Shown: positions 14,201-25,799 of the stretch, one piece after another
Position numbering within the stretch: position 1 is the stretch's first letter
How the letters are laid out: every line of letters starts with the position of its first letter
Source of the DNA: Chaunax sp. Z400
Taxonomy: Eukaryota; Chordata; Actinopteri; Lophiiformes; Chaunacidae
Length of the DNA stretch: 64,000 nt
NCBI GenBank assembly: GCA_037577475.1
Contig: CM075186.1
Coordinates: 30,974,834-31,038,833 of the forward strand
Direction: 5' to 3'
The notes under the pieces: generated by a model
What the model saw: the letters and a program-made list of their open reading frames with translations, nothing else
The model's database searches: none
Told to the model about the DNA's origin: nothing
Position numbers and translations under genes: made by a program

Positions 14201-14594
14201 ACACCTGCTGTTGGTTGACAAATTCTGGCCCTGAAGATCAGTTGAATGCATCTACTTTGTAAGAAGGAAAACCATCTGTAATGAGTGTTGAAGCCTTACC
14301 AGTGAAGATGTAGAGTCCAGTTGGCTCATCTGGAGTTAGTCGCGGCCACAGCATGACTTTATAGTGGTCTGGCACCAGGCTTGTGGGCAGCCGATACTTG
14401 TCCCAAGGTTCATTGGATGGAGCAGGTGTTGAGACAGGGGGTTCGGACGTTGTTGTTGGCAACACGTTATTGTTGTTTTTAGCCTTTTCCTGTGAGTAAA
14501 CAACAGATAGAGCTATGATTGTAGCCAGGGCCCCTGCACCCAGGACCACAGCCACCACCCCTATGGGTTTACTGATGTAGAAACCTTTCCCCAT
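2211..14594 (-). CDS. anpep: Aminopeptidase N (alanyl aminopeptidase), 3' end outside window
   Basis: This is a type II membrane zinc exopeptidase of family M1, which removes N-terminal neutral residues from peptides at the cell surface. Coding exons in transcript order are 14300-14594, 10579-10882, 9874-10016, 9535-9671, 7683-7809, 4861-5015, 4573-4686, 4338-4481, 4190-4255, 3012-3077, 2744-2916 and 2211-2287. Phases agree at every junction and give about 600 residues. The start at 14594 (MGKGFYISKPIG) matches the mammalian N-terminus; an in-frame ATG lies five codons upstream at 14609. Residues about 9-32 form the signal anchor. GAMEN and HELAH followed by NEGFASY at the expected HExxH-x18-E spacing mark the active site in exons 6-7. 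The C-terminal third must lie left of position 1. Oddities: exon 6 ends HELAHM where mammals have HELAHQ, and intron 10 appears to use a GC donor. Identity is near certain; which teleost paralog is not known. Confidence 0.95.
3186..3708. repeat. 16-bp minisatellite (anpep intron 9)
   Basis: About 30 tandem copies of GACATACATCATGTCT with occasional GACTCATATCT variants. The unit is partly self-complementary (ACAT and ATGT motifs). It lies between anpep exons 9 and 10. Confidence 0.95.
3722..4040 (+). mobile_element. L2/Rex-type LINE fragment, C-terminal end of reverse transcriptase ORF
   Basis: Plus-strand translation reads through a region with QNAAARVLTRT, SLHWLPVKSRI and YKALNG. These are hallmarks of the post-catalytic part of fish L2/Rex-like non-LTR retrotransposon polyproteins. 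It is 5' truncated, has no start, and stops near 4026. It lies antisense in anpep intron 9. Confidence 0.75.
5200..6040 (-). mobile_element. Degenerate L1-type LINE reverse transcriptase
   Basis: The minus strand shows broken reverse-transcriptase remnants in order: a FALPINSLAKR segment (near 5930) and SLFTDDSLLYIG (near 5860), where TDD replaces the usual catalytic (A/V)DD context. Frames shift repeatedly. It lies in anpep intron 5 in the same orientation as the gene. Boundaries are approximate. Confidence 0.55.
6186..6440 (+). mobile_element. LINE/SINE 3' tail
   Basis: The sequence carries the common fish retroposon 3' module: a CCACCTTGAGTCTC start, a KTGCCTTGATATAACTTTTGTTGTGAT-like core, and a GAATT-repeat tail (TTGAATTGAATTGAAAA) at about 6417-6434. 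It is embedded in anpep intron 5. A related copy is at 13648-13765. Confidence 0.65.
6441..7682. other. anpep intron 5, unassigned part
   Basis: This 1.2-kb stretch between the retroposon tail and anpep exon 5 shows no convincing exon or element ends. The 6450-6700 part may be further degraded LINE sequence. Confidence 0.5.
7810..8845. other. anpep intron 4, unassigned part
   Basis: No coding signal, RNA gene or repeat array is recognised between exon 5 and the MITE-like element. Confidence 0.5.
8846..9410. mobile_element. MITE-like nonautonomous DNA element (565 bp)
   Basis: The termini are GCTGTGTCTCAGTCC (8846-8860) and GGATTGAGACACAGC (9396-9410), inverted repeats matching at 14 of 15 positions. 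The interior has no transposase, and its short open frames are not gene-like. A target duplication could not be fixed by eye. It lies in anpep intron 4. Confidence 0.6.
11535..13408. repeat. 23-bp minisatellite (anpep intron 1)
   Basis: About 80 diverged tandem copies of a 23-bp unit, TGTTTCACTGTATGAACCTG plus GAC. Sub-variants (CATTTTATAAA, TATTTCACTG) recur in blocks, suggesting higher-order expansion. It fills about 55% of anpep intron 1. Confidence 0.95.
13648..13765 (+). mobile_element. Second copy of the LINE/SINE 3' tail
   Basis: It shares CCACCTTGAGTC...CTCTGCCTGTTAAAG and a terminal GTGCTGTACAAATAAAAG with the tail at 6186-6440, but is shorter and more diverged. It follows a CT-rich stretch in anpep intron 1. 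Confidence 0.5.
13874..14110 (-). mobile_element. tRNA-derived SINE copy, tRNA head missing
   Basis: Read on the minus strand it matches the SINE at 51490-51803: it ends in AGTACAGTCCATTTACC and contains the GGAACAGATACTGGGAGC-like central core. The tRNA-like head with A and B boxes is not clear here. It is in anpep intron 1. Confidence 0.6.
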
Positions 14595-14940
14595 GCTGCT
14601 GCTCCACACTGAGACACTGTATGAAGGGTGGAGGTGAATTTCTATATGTAGCCAGTGGGAGCATCTCCCCTCCTAATCACTGGAGCAGGTGATACATTAA
14701 CAGTGAGACTGTAAATACCAGCCTCACCTGCATGGTGTCCAAAACCCCGCCTCCATCCCATACCTGCCCTGATAACTATTTTACCTTCGGTTTTTAGGAG
14801 GTTAAACACCTGGAGCCCACACATTCATAAATAGTGACAGCTGTCCACATCCCTAAAAATAAAGTTTATATAAATATATATGACTTTCATTGATGCAAGT
14901 ACTGGACCTGTTTTTTCCTGTGTCTTCAAGAGGAGATTAT

Positions 14941-14991
14941 GTTTGTTTGTTTGTTTGTTTGTTTGTTTGTTTGTTTGTTTGTTTGTTTGTT
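14941..14991 (+). repeat. (GTTT)n microsatellite
   Basis: About 12 tandem GTTT units upstream of anpep. Confidence 0.95.
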
Positions 14992-15760
14992 TCCTGCACA
15001 ACATCTCAACGGATTCTGAGGAACTTTTGTGTCAGGCTGGATCTGGGGCAAAAGAAGAGTTGAGCTGGGTCCAAGTCCAGACGTTGGTTCTGGACCACTT
15101 TGTCTCTTTCTGTAACGTCATCCACCTTTCAGACATTTTACTAAAACATCATGAACAAAATCCAACTGTTAACAGTCCAACAAGTTAGTTTTCAGTGTAA
15201 GAGTTGAGTTTCATTGAACTACATGACAGTTATTCCTCAGAAGGAGCTGCTGTGGTCCATCCAGGGTAGAAACTACACTGATGGTGTTCACTCCTCTTAC
15301 TACGCACTACAGACATGCTTTATTTACTCTGAGGATGTTGCTGTGTTGGTAAACATAATAATAAAAATATTCAGACATGGACTCCTGATGTTCTACTGCT
15401 TTGTGGACCAGGATCCTGATCTGGTAAATTAAACCTCTATGTAGAGGGGTCAGTATGTACTGGGTCACAGTAACAGAGAGGGGTAGAGACAAGACACTGC
15501 CACCTATAGGTAGCTGAGATAGAGCATCATTCAATGGATTTAAGGATCTGTGGAGGGTCAGAAGTTCTATGTAGACCAAACATAGATCCAGATCCTCCAT
15601 TATGGAAAGTCAGGTTTATGTTGATGATAAACACATGATTCCTGATGGAGGAGGAGTTTTACAGGAACAACCAATCAGGTGGGGTTACCTCATCTGGCCT
15701 GAGGCAGATCCCTGTAAAGTCACCATCCCTGTGATGTCATCATGGTGACATCACCGTAGT
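14992..15760. other. Intergenic, nothing recognised
   Basis: No supported gene or repeat family is seen between the GTTT repeat and the LINE remnants. Confidence 0.4.
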
Positions 15761-15849
15761 ATGTGTTATGCTGTGGGGGCAATCCTTGAACCCATTTCTC
15801 AATGCTCTGCATGGAAAGATGGCGGCGTTCGGACACAGCGGCTCACGGG

Positions 15850-16995
15850 TCTCCCTTTTGGTGCTTTTTCTCTCCAGCAACCCCCCACTCACTTCACAGG
15901 AGCATGATGTGAGACGGGTGGTCAGGGCAGTGAACCCCAGGAAGGCTGCTGGTCCAGACTGTATTCCAGGGAATGTACTCAAAGCATGTGCCGACCAGCT
16001 CCCCTGGGTTTTCACCACCATCTTTAATCAGTCCCTGATACAAGCTGATTTCAGCTCAGCCTTTAACACCATCATCCTGGACATACTGGTCATTAAGCTA
16101 TCAAACTTAGGCCTCCTCCCACCCACCTGTTCCTGGTTAAAGGACTTCTAAACCAACCGCCCCCAGACTGTGAAACTTGGCCCCCACCACTCCTCCACCC
16201 GCACACTGAGCACCAGCTCCCCCCAGGGATGTGTGCTGAGTCCACTACTGTACTCTCTGTACACAATCGACTGCAGCCCAGCCCACCCAGCTAACACCAT
16301 TGTCAAATTCGCTGACAACACAACTGTCTCCCTCTGTGATAAGACTCTATTTCCTCAGGAAACTGAAACAGGCCCAACTTCCACAAGACCTGCTGCTAAA
16401 CTTCTACAGGACCATCGAGAGCATCCTGACAACCTGCATCACCGTGTGGTACGCCAGCTGCACAGCTGCATAGCGCAAGGACCTGCAACGGGTGGTGAAA
16501 GCAGCCCAGCACATCATCAGGATGGAGCTCCAGAAACTGGACACCATCCATGCTCACAGACTGAGAAGAAAAGCAGGCAGGATCTTTAAAGACATACTCA
16601 CCCCGGCCACCACTTATTTGAACTGCTGCCGTCTGGCAAACGGTTCAGAACATTAAGATCCGGGACCAACAGACTGAGGAACAGCTTCTACCCAAGAGCT
16701 GTAGCCTCCATCACCCCACTCTCTGCCCAACCACATAATGAACAGGGACTGTGAACACACACACCCACAGTATCACAGACTGGATCAGACACACATGCAC
16801 AAAATCACACACAAGCACACACATACAGCACATGCACGCACAGGCACACACACCATCATCATCATCATCAGGACTGAAAACACACATACCCCCAACCATA
16901 CCCAAAACTGCTACCTCATTCATACCTGTACTTGCACAGATAACATTGCGTATAATGACAACAAAGATCATTCTGATTCTGATTCTGATTCTGAA
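15850..16995 (+). mobile_element. L2/Rex-like LINE remnant A
   Basis: The plus-strand frames contain NPRKAAGPDCIPG, ADFSSAFNTI, SPQGCVLSPLLYSLYT and KFADNTTV. These are reverse-transcriptase blocks 2-5, with the catalytic ADD changed to ADN. After the RT core it jumps by an internal deletion to the C-terminal DLQRVVKAAQHII part. It ends in a tandem ATTCTG tail (about 16969-16995), as in self-priming LINEs with short-repeat tails. Stops and frameshifts make it dead. Confidence 0.8.
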
Positions 16996-17700
16996 GTCAC
17001 AGAGGGGGACGAGTCTGACTACAGAGATGAGATCCTGAGACTAACAGCGTGGTGTTCAGCAAACAACCTGAGGAACCACCACAAAAACCAAGGAAATCAA
17101 CCTGGATTTCAGGAAGAACAGTGCAGACCCCTCCCCCCTTTACATCGGTGGTGTTTGTGTAGAGAGGGGCCAGACTTTCAAATTCCTAGGCACCCTCATC
17201 TCTGCTGACCTCATGGACTGCAAACACCTCAGCGCTCATCATGAAGGCACAGCAGCGACTACATCTGCTGAAGGTGCTCAGGAAAAACAACCTGGACAGA
17301 AAGCTGCTGGTGACCTTCTACCGCTCTGCTGTTGAGAGCCTGATGATGTCCTGCATCACTGTGTGGTATCAGCTGCACTGAAGCAGACAGGAAGGGGCTC
17401 CAGAGAGTTATAGACACAGCGCAAAACATCGGATGCCCTCTCCCCTCCCTGAAAGACATTTACATATCCTGCTGCCCCAGCAGAGCAGTCAACATCATGA
17501 AAGACAGATCTCACCCTAGTTCCACCTGTTTGACCTGCTGCCCTCTGGCAGACGCTGCAGGTGTATGAAGACAAGGACTAACAGACTCAAGAACAGCTTC
17601 TTCCCCAAAGCCATAACCATCCTGAACTCAAACACTCACTGACAACCCCACCCCACCCCCGGCGCACACACACACACACACACATACACACACACACACA

Positions 17701-17733
<33 letters not shown>

Positions 17734-18135
17734 CACACACAACACAAGCACACACACAACACACGCACACACATACACACCACCCTTCTCCTCTCCCCAC
17801 TGTCCATCCTACGGTGTAATAATACTGTGCAATAATTCACCTAATGCACTATTAAAATAGCCACTTATGTCCATTTATTGTGTCCATTTACATGTATGCC
17901 CATTTACTGTGCAATATTCTTAAATTCTCTGCTGTATATACTACGTGAATTGTGTCATGTTACATTGTTATGTCTCACCACTTGTATACTACTAAATATC
18001 AGAAATATCAAGATGATATACAGTCTTGATATTTCTCATATTTTTGATATATCTTGTGCACCTTAAGGAGTTTGCCCTTTAATTTCATTGTACACCGTTT
18101 AATGACAATAAAGCCTTTCTATTCTATTCTATTCT
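16996..18135 (+). mobile_element. L2/Rex-like LINE remnant B
   Basis: This second copy of the same family is joined directly to the tail of remnant A. It starts inside the RT domain (YRDEILRLTAWCSANNL), runs through the LLKVLRKNNL and TFYRSAVESLMMSCITVWY regions, and ends in an ATTCT tandem tail near 18118-18135 after AATAAAG. A CA repeat occupies 17664-17778. It is broken by stops. Confidence 0.8.
17664..17778 (+). repeat. (CA)n microsatellite within LINE remnant B
   Basis: An interrupted CA dinucleotide run inside the 3' region of the LINE. Confidence 0.95.
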
Positions 18136-21100
18136 TTTGGAGGAGGGACGACTTGTTTGATGTAGCCTAGAAACTCCTTTCTGATTGGTTGGGTTTTAGT
18201 GACATGGTGGATTTGAGAGATTCTACTGTTTTTATGATACTGACTAAATGTTTAAAAGATTCTATCTCACAATGCTGAAGGAAGCATACCTGGATCCACA
18301 TTAATATCTAGTCTTCCTTTCCCCAAGATCCATCCTACAAAATATCATCAGATCCACAGACAACATTTGGAGAAGTCCTGCAGACACATGGACAATCATC
18401 ATCATCACCAGACAACGGAAACTGGTGATGATGACCCTCCTCTGACCATAGGATCCACATTTTAATCAGGAGGATTTGTTTAATCTCTCTGCCATCAGTT
18501 TTTCATGAAGATGAAGTATGATCTCCAGTAGAAGGACTGTCTCGAGGAATATCTGATTATTGTTTTCATCTTTGGGTAATATAATAAATCAATTGGGCAC
18601 TTCTATATTTAATTTATTTAATTACATCTCCTGTATTTTGCCAATATCCATAAACAGTCCATAAATATAAGTGTGTGGTCTCGCAGCCGGACACAGCCCC
18701 TCCAGCACTGATCTGAGGTCTGATAAATTCTGATGAGGCACTCATGAAAAATCTCATCTCATCTTTCCATCTGAAGCTGTTTGTCATTTTATGTCTGCAT
18801 CAGAGTTAAATGTATGTACAATAATGGGACTCATCTCTTAATCCATATCCAGAGTGTTGTCATCTTAGTCTCCTCATTGTATCTGTTGTATTGTTGTTTA
18901 TGTTTATATGTAATACAATCTATATTCAATAGTCCCTTTGATTATTGGCGTAATGAATGATGGTGAAGAGCATCATTTGTCCAGGAGGTACCTAAAACAT
19001 CTTCTGCGGATGATGGTTAATTTTTGTGACCTTGTGACATCATGAGAAAACATGATTGATTGTTTGGGATCACATTTATTGAATTTCTCATTTAGTTGTA
19101 TATAAATATAATGTATAAGACACAGCTGATAAACTGGTGCAACAAATCAGTGCTGTTCGTGGCTTATTCTTTAGCAGTTAAGTATCTAGAATATAAAAAT
19201 CTCAGTATTTCCATTTAAAAACCCTTAAAATTATCAGAAATTATACATTTATACTAAAAAATAATTTCAGTCCTTTTAGGAAGACAAAACCACGAGAATT
19301 TGACTCAAACTTTAAAGGGCTATTGATATTAAACTACATTTTATTCTTTTATATGTTCCATATTTTATTCTTCTATATTTAAGGAAATATAGAGAATGAT
19401 AATGATCTAGTTGTTTCATTCCTCCTCCACAATCACCAAGTGATTATTTCATTTTCCTTTATTTAGTTAGTCTTTAACAGAGGGGCAGTTTTTCATAACC
19501 CCTTATGAATGTCATGTTATGTTCTCACACCTGTAAAGTCATAATAAGGAGGAGAGAAGAGTTTAGATGCATTTGAACCATTAACCCGTCCAGGTAGTGC
19601 AGCTCTTTATCTCGACATCAACCCTCTGCCCTTCCTAATGACTGGAATCATTTAACAAAGGTCTTTGTTTCTTCTGTTGCACATTGGCAGGAAATACATT
19701 GGATGATTTAAGTATGGAGCATATGGCCACCTCAGTTACCTTATGATAATCAGTAATCAATATCTGTCTCCTTACACCTCAAGTCCAAGCACCACAGATC
19801 TCCAGAGACGGGAATGACGGCTCCCATCATATCGTTGGTATACATTCGTTCTGACTAGATGTCATTAATTAACTTGGATCTCTTTTACACTGGAGTCATG
19901 TAAGTGTTTTTGTAAAAGAGAAAAGTACCACAGGTTCAGCTACCAGACTTTAGCAAGACAAACAATAAAAGATATTTGTTATTGTTATTATTTGTCTGTG
20001 TTCTGTTCCATTTTTAAGGCTACTGCTAAAAGCTAAGCTTAAGGCTAATGTTCCTCTGTGTTCAGCCAATCATAGTACACCGAGGTCAGGTTACTCATGT
20101 GCTGGGAGAGGATCTACTCTGAGGTAGGAGCTAACATGGTTCACTTCTAAGACCTACAATCTCTCCTGGTTCTTTACTGTGTGGATATGATTCTAAAGGG
20201 GTTCTTATGGTTCTTAAGACTATGCAAAGGTTCTCCTCCAGTCTGCACAAATTCTCATATGTTTTAAAATGTGATTTTAAAGCAGGCAGGGAAAGGGCCA
20301 GTCTAACAGAAGAGATCTTTGGTGCTTCAGTCATGGAACAACTGGTCAGCTGATCTGAACAGATAGGATGATTGGCTGTCAAAGTTCAGAGGGGTAGGTT
20401 GTAGCTACCCCATTTAATGATTTATAGTCAAACAATACAATCTTAAGATCAGTCCTGATAATGTCCAGGGAGCCAGTGACCGGAGGCCCGTATAGGGGAA
20501 ATGTGTTAAATCACTTCCTGTTGAAGGACGACCTGCAGACAAGAGGGAGTTCTTTGAAAAGCACTAACAGATAAAGAGTACATGAGCAAAGATAAGAGCT
20601 TCAGTCAGATGTTATCACTCAGTTTATCTGTCTGTCCAATCAGAAATCATGGTCCATTATCACACTCAGTTCTTTTACAGCTTTACGTAGGTTCCAGGGG
20701 ATCATCCAAGCTTTAATGACCCTCTATCCAATCCAACTATGGTTTTAAACCATTTGCACCTCTCTGTGTCAAAAGTGGGACAGACAATGGAACAAGATCC
20801 AATTTTGTCTGAAGGTGGACCCTGAGGGGAGAATGTAAAGAACCTAGAGGATCTCCACAAGGCAGATGTGATGATGAAGGTACCAGGTGACCAAAGCTGA
20901 CAGGATAACCTCTGTCAGTGAGTTCTTAATAACACTGAAATGTCCAAGACGAGAGGTGGAGATATTATGGTCTACCGTTTTAAAGCATAACAATGGTGGA
21001 ATCCTTCAAGCCAGTCAGGCCGCTCTCATGCCCAGGGCATCAAATACTTTTAACCACATTGTTTTAGCCAAAGTCATATAAAGCATTAGTTAGAAAGACG

Positions 21101-22030
21101 CTGAGTTTGTGGTCTAAAGAGTAGCTTGTGTTTCTGGGTGCCAGGGGTGTAACAAAAACTGTCCAAAGTCACACTCATAATAACTTTATAGTGTAAGAAG
21201 ATCCAGGATGGTTTCCCATCATCATGCTGGTTATCACTGGAAGCTGAGCGGCGACAGACTGAATGATTCTAAGAGGATGCCATCTAGTGGCCGTGTTTAG
21301 TACTGACTGAGACAAAGATGCTGATACCATCTACAGTCCTGTGGATCCTTATATGATTCTGCCTCCATCATACATGATATTGATCTGTTATTGTAATGTG
21401 TTGGGTAGATGTATGTCATCTGTAACATGAATCTGTTGGACTGATAGTGTTTAAAGGGAACTGGACCAGATGGAGTGAGATGTGAGCCCTGATGACTGCA
21501 GAGATTTCTAAGGAGCCATGGAGACAGACATTGGGAGGAGTTAGTAACAGTAATTGTGTTAACAGTACTTTAGAGAACACCAAGTTCTTCTAAGTATTAT
21601 CACCTCTGACAGTTTTTTGATATCATCTGTCCTTTAAAATGTCACCTGAACCTGAACCTGGAATACAAGATGTTTTGGTAGGTCTAATAAAGTGAACGTG
21701 TCAGTATTTAAATGAAGGGGGACCCTGAGTGAAACCAGCAGAGAACAGTACAGGAGGGCTCAGGTTTGATGGAGGGGTTAATGATCCAACAGCTTTAAGC
21801 TGGAGCACATTAACGATACGAGTAGAAAGACCTTGAACATGTGATCAGAATGGATGCTTCAGAGGTAGAGCTAGATCACATGATCAAACGAGATCCAGGG
21901 TGAGCTCTTGAGCTCTTGTTCTGGTATCTTCTGATCCTGGTGGTGAGGGCTTACAGTTCTCTCACCTGTTACTCATCTTCAAGCCCTGCAGTATCCAACC
22001 CCAGTCTGACCTCCACTCCTCACCAGGAGC
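18136..22030. other. 3.9-kb intergenic stretch without recognised gene
   Basis: No exon chain, RNA gene or complete element could be supported on either strand. Open frames are short and lack family motifs. It probably consists of old unrecognised repeats. Confidence 0.5.
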
Positions 22031-22384
22031 GTCATTTATAAAACTCAGCGTAGATTCCATCCTAAAACATTTTGTACTCACAGAACTCAGAATGTTCTTG
22101 AGCAAGAAAATATTCAGGTCTATAAAAAAATGTGGTGCAGACCTGAACACAGTCTGCACCACCTGACTTTGCTGCAGATTGATGTGACCTGTTGTGTGTT
22201 GAATTTTACTTCTTATAAATTGTGTATACTGAGATGATAGGTGTAGTGTCATTTAGTGAATTGTATTTTTATGAATGTGTATGATGTGACAATGTACAGT
22301 TGTGTACTGTGTTTTAATGGCATGCTTTTATGGTGAAACCAAAGGCATGTTTCCAAATTGTGGATAATTAAGTTTTCATATTCG

Positions 22385-22440
22385 TATTTATGAATACACA
22401 CCTGTACACAGTCTACTCTTTATAAATACACACCTGTAAA
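22385..22440 (+). repeat. 32-bp minisatellite, left remnant
   Basis: About 1.7 copies of the ATAAATACACACCTGTACAC type unit that is expanded at 24326-24758. The L1 at 22447-24325 separates the two parts. Confidence 0.8.
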
Positions 22441-22446
22441 CACCTA

Positions 22447-24325
22447 TAAAGCATTATCAACTAAACTGACACCTATTCTAGGTACAGTATTTTCAGAAAT
22501 TCAAGAGAAAGGTGTTCTACCTCAAACTTTCACTCAGGCTACAATTTCAGTAGTGATTAAAAAAAACAAAGACCCTCAGATATGTGAATCCTACCGACCA
22601 ATTAGCCTACTAAATGTAGATTATAAAATTCTTACGAAGGCTCTCGCACTTCGCCTTGAGAAGGTAATCCCTACCATTATAGATACAGATCAGACAGGTT
22701 TCATTCCCAATAGGCAGTCTTTTTTCAATATGCGCCGATTATTTAATATCTTGTATTCTGACCACTCCATAACGGTATCAGAGGTTATTATTTCCCTTGA
22801 TGCCGAAAAGGCCTTTGACTGAGTTGAATGGAAGTATTTACTTACTGTCTTAGGGAAATTCAGATTTGGCCCATATTTTATCTCTTGGATCAGAACAGTA
22901 TACTCATCACCGCTAGCATCTGTCCGTACCAATAATACTATATCTGCGTATTTTCCATTATGTAGAGGAACACGACAAGGCTGTCCCCTCAGCCCTTTGC
23001 TGTTCGACCTAGCCATCGAACCTCTCGCTATCACCTTAAGATCTAATATGGGGCTCACAGGTATCACTAGAAAGGATCTTACCCATAAAGTGTCATTATA
23101 TGTAGACGACCTACTTTTATATATTTCAGAACCGGAGGAGTCCATTCCTGTACTTTTGGATTTATTGCAATCATTTGGTACTCTTTCTGGCTATAAGTTA
23201 AACTTGAGTAAAAGTTTGCTTTTTCCGGTTAACCAGTTGGCGTTGGTTTCTAATCTTGCCCATTTTCCTTTTAAAAAAGAATTTATCTCTTTCAGTTACC
23301 TTGGGATACAAATCACTCGCACTTTCAAAACAATGGTTCAATGTAATTTTACTCCTTTGATGGAAAAGACTAAAGAAGATCTGGCACGTTGGTCAAATCT
23401 GCCCATCTCCCTATTAATTAAAATGATAACACTACCAAAATTCCTGTATCTTTTTCAAATGATCCCTGTTTTCTTACCCAAGTCTTTTTAATGAGCTACA
23501 GGACCAAAACATATGGCCCATTGTCACAGGCGATTGGTGACATCTCAGACAGCTGATATCAGAGGTTGAAAACATTTTCGCCATCCTAACTTTGGTATAG
23601 TATGAACGATAAATAACTTTACACTGAAGCAGACAGTGACGGATGCATATAGATGACGTATGGATTCGCCTGATACCAAGATCCCAAGTTTGCACAGGGA
23701 TAGTCATCCCAAGGTCTTTCTCCCAGGCCTCCTTCATCTTAATTAATGTTGGTGGGTTAACCTGTTGTAGTATATTATATAATTTGGAGATAAGGCCCTT
23801 AAGGTTCACGTCTGGTCTTAAACAGTCCTCTAGAGGGTGGTTTATGATCGGAGAGGGATATATGAGGTATTTCATAGCAAAGCTTCGCACTTGTAAGTAT
23901 CGGAAAAAATGGGATTGAGGGATATTGTGACTTTTAACTAGGCTTTTTTAAAAGCCTTTTTTAAACAACTTTTGGACCTCAATATTTGAGGTTTATTCCT
24001 CAATCTGTAACAGAAAAATGGATCCAAATCCATACATTGCAATATTTGGGGTAGCTCCAACCGAATATAATATTACACTATATCAATCAAATGCCATCTC
24101 ATTCTCATCATTATTAGCACAACGCTGACTTCCTTGTAAGGACTACTTAATTTTTTGAGTGTAAAACAGCAAGTTTTTCATTTTTTTTATTTTTATTTAT
24201 TTTTATATCAATCCTAATCAATTTTCTTTTCTGTCATTTTTAGTTGCTTTGTTGTCCGATGATGGCAGGATTAATGTTGTCTTGTGTTGTCGTATAAAAC
24301 CAATACAAAAATGTATAATCATAAA
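22447..24325 (+). mobile_element. 5'-truncated L1 LINE with inverted internal segment
   Basis: 22500-23490 (plus) encodes an L1-clade reverse transcriptase: YRPISLLNVDYKILTKALA, TGFIPNRQS, a DAEKAFD block followed by an in-frame TGA, GCPLSPLLFDLAIEPLA and the catalytic YVDD. 23474-23890 encodes the downstream C-terminal part, but on the minus strand (CLRCHQSPVTMGHMFWSCSS). 23940-24310 returns to plus orientation with the final GVAPTEYNITLYQSNA part and an A-rich 3' end. The element is therefore arranged forward-reversed-forward and lacks sequence between the RT and the C-terminal part. Confidence 0.8.
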
Positions 24326-24758
24326 TACACACCTGTACGCAGTCTACTCTTTATAAACACACACCTGTACGCAGTCTACTCTTTATAAACACACACCTGT
24401 ACGCAGTCTACTCTTTATAAACACACACCTGTACGCAGTCTACTCTTTATAAACACACACCTGTACGCAGTCTACTCTTTATAAACACACACCTGTACGC
24501 AGTCTACTCTTTATAAACACACACCTGTACGCAGTCTACTCTTTATAAACACACACCTGTACGCAGTCTACTCTTTATAAATACACACCTGTACGCAGTC
24601 TACTCTTCATAAATACACACCTGTACGCAGTGCACTCTTTATAAATACACACCTGTACGCAGTCTTTATAAATACACACCTGTACGCAGTCTACTCTTTA
24701 TAAATACACACCTGTATGCAGTCTACTCTTTATAAATACACACCTGTACACAGTCTGA
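24326..24758 (+). repeat. 32-bp minisatellite
   Basis: About 13 near-identical copies of a 32-bp unit (ACACCTGTACGCAGTCTACT plus CTTTATAAACAC), becoming diverged toward the right. The central copies are almost perfect, which indicates recent expansion. Confidence 0.95.
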
Positions 24759-25640
24759 AGGGAAGCTGTCACGGTATTGGGTAATACTGTAGACTGACAT
24801 GCTGTCTAGCCAATCAGAGAGCTAGAATTAGTAGCTTGATGTCACAGTTTGAGTGATCAACAAGGTTGGTTGAGATTCTCTGGTGTTACTTGCTCAGAGC
24901 TCATGTTGATGTTGTGCAGTGTGTTAATAAAACACGTTAAAGGACAAGTCGGCGGTGTCTCCAGCAGTTTGTCTGACAGAAGCATGTGGTGGATGGTGAA
25001 CAGGGTTGGATCAAACAACCAACTGTTGCAGAGTCAAAAAGAAGGTCAGACATGAAAGTTGAAGCCAAAAAACACACAATTAAAAAAAGATAGATGGAAT
25101 GGTTCCTAAAATTCAGAACGTGTTTTTATCCAACCAAATATTCAGCTTCTGTCCATATTTGTTGGTTTGTAGCCTTTAAAAACAACATTTTTACTGCAGT
25201 CAGAAACTGTTTGACACACAGAGGAAAAGTCTCAACTCCTGACCGATACACAATACTGACATTCAATTAAAAATGTAACAACATCAACAATCCTCAAATA
25301 ATTCAACCATATCTGCATCAAACAATATAATGACATTAAATGACATTTACATATTTATGTATTTAGGCTCTAACAATAAATACAGACTATATCCACCATC
25401 AGAGGCAGGCCTATACATTATGAAATATATATATGCTGATGTGTGTTTTACATTCATCTGTGTTTTTACTTCTGACTGAACTTTATTTAGTGATAAAACC
25501 ATCGAGTGTGTCTGATTCTGACTCTACAGCAGGGTGAAAGTATACATAGAAATCTGAACCCTCTTCTCTATAAATACCAACGTTTGTGGTGAAAGATGTT
25601 TACACATATTTCACCTCGTTTAAGTACTTTTTTGTGTGCC
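24759..25640. other. Intergenic, nothing recognised
   Basis: No supported coding or RNA feature is seen. The sequence is AT-rich with short poly(A)-like runs. Confidence 0.4.
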
Positions 25641-25667
25641 GCAACCTTTTATAAATGAGGCCCCTAG

Positions 25668-25734
25668 TATCTTTCTCTCTCTGTAAATTTCCCCACTGTG
25701 GGACTAATAAAGGGATATCTTATCTTATCTTATC

Positions 25735-25796
<62 letters not shown>
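25668..25796 (+). repeat. LINE 3' tail with TCTTA repeats and (CT)n
   Basis: The AATTTCCCCACTGTGGGACT motif followed by AATAAAG and four TATCT/TCTTA units is a typical fish LINE 3' end. It runs straight into about 29 CT units (25737-25794). Confidence 0.75.
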
Positions 25797-25797
<1 letters not shown>

Positions 25798-25799
25798 GC

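Larger units (their letters stand above)
22031..25667. mobile_element. Possible Harbinger-derived nonautonomous element, later filled by insertions
   Basis: The left end has GCGTCATTTATAAAACT (22031) and the right end TTTATAAATGAGGCCCC (25650-25667). The latter resembles the terminal repeat of the Harbinger element at 43237-45408. Between them lie a minisatellite and an L1. Pairing of the two ends is inference, and the left end is diverged. Confidence 0.3.

Noticed and set aside
22690..23145. Minus-strand frame of 151 codons
   Set aside because: It is antisense to the L1 reverse transcriptase, which has family motifs on the plus strand.
22447..24325. Simple twin-priming inversion of the L1
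   Set aside because: The order forward-reversed-forward does not match the reversed-then-forward structure expected from twin priming alone.
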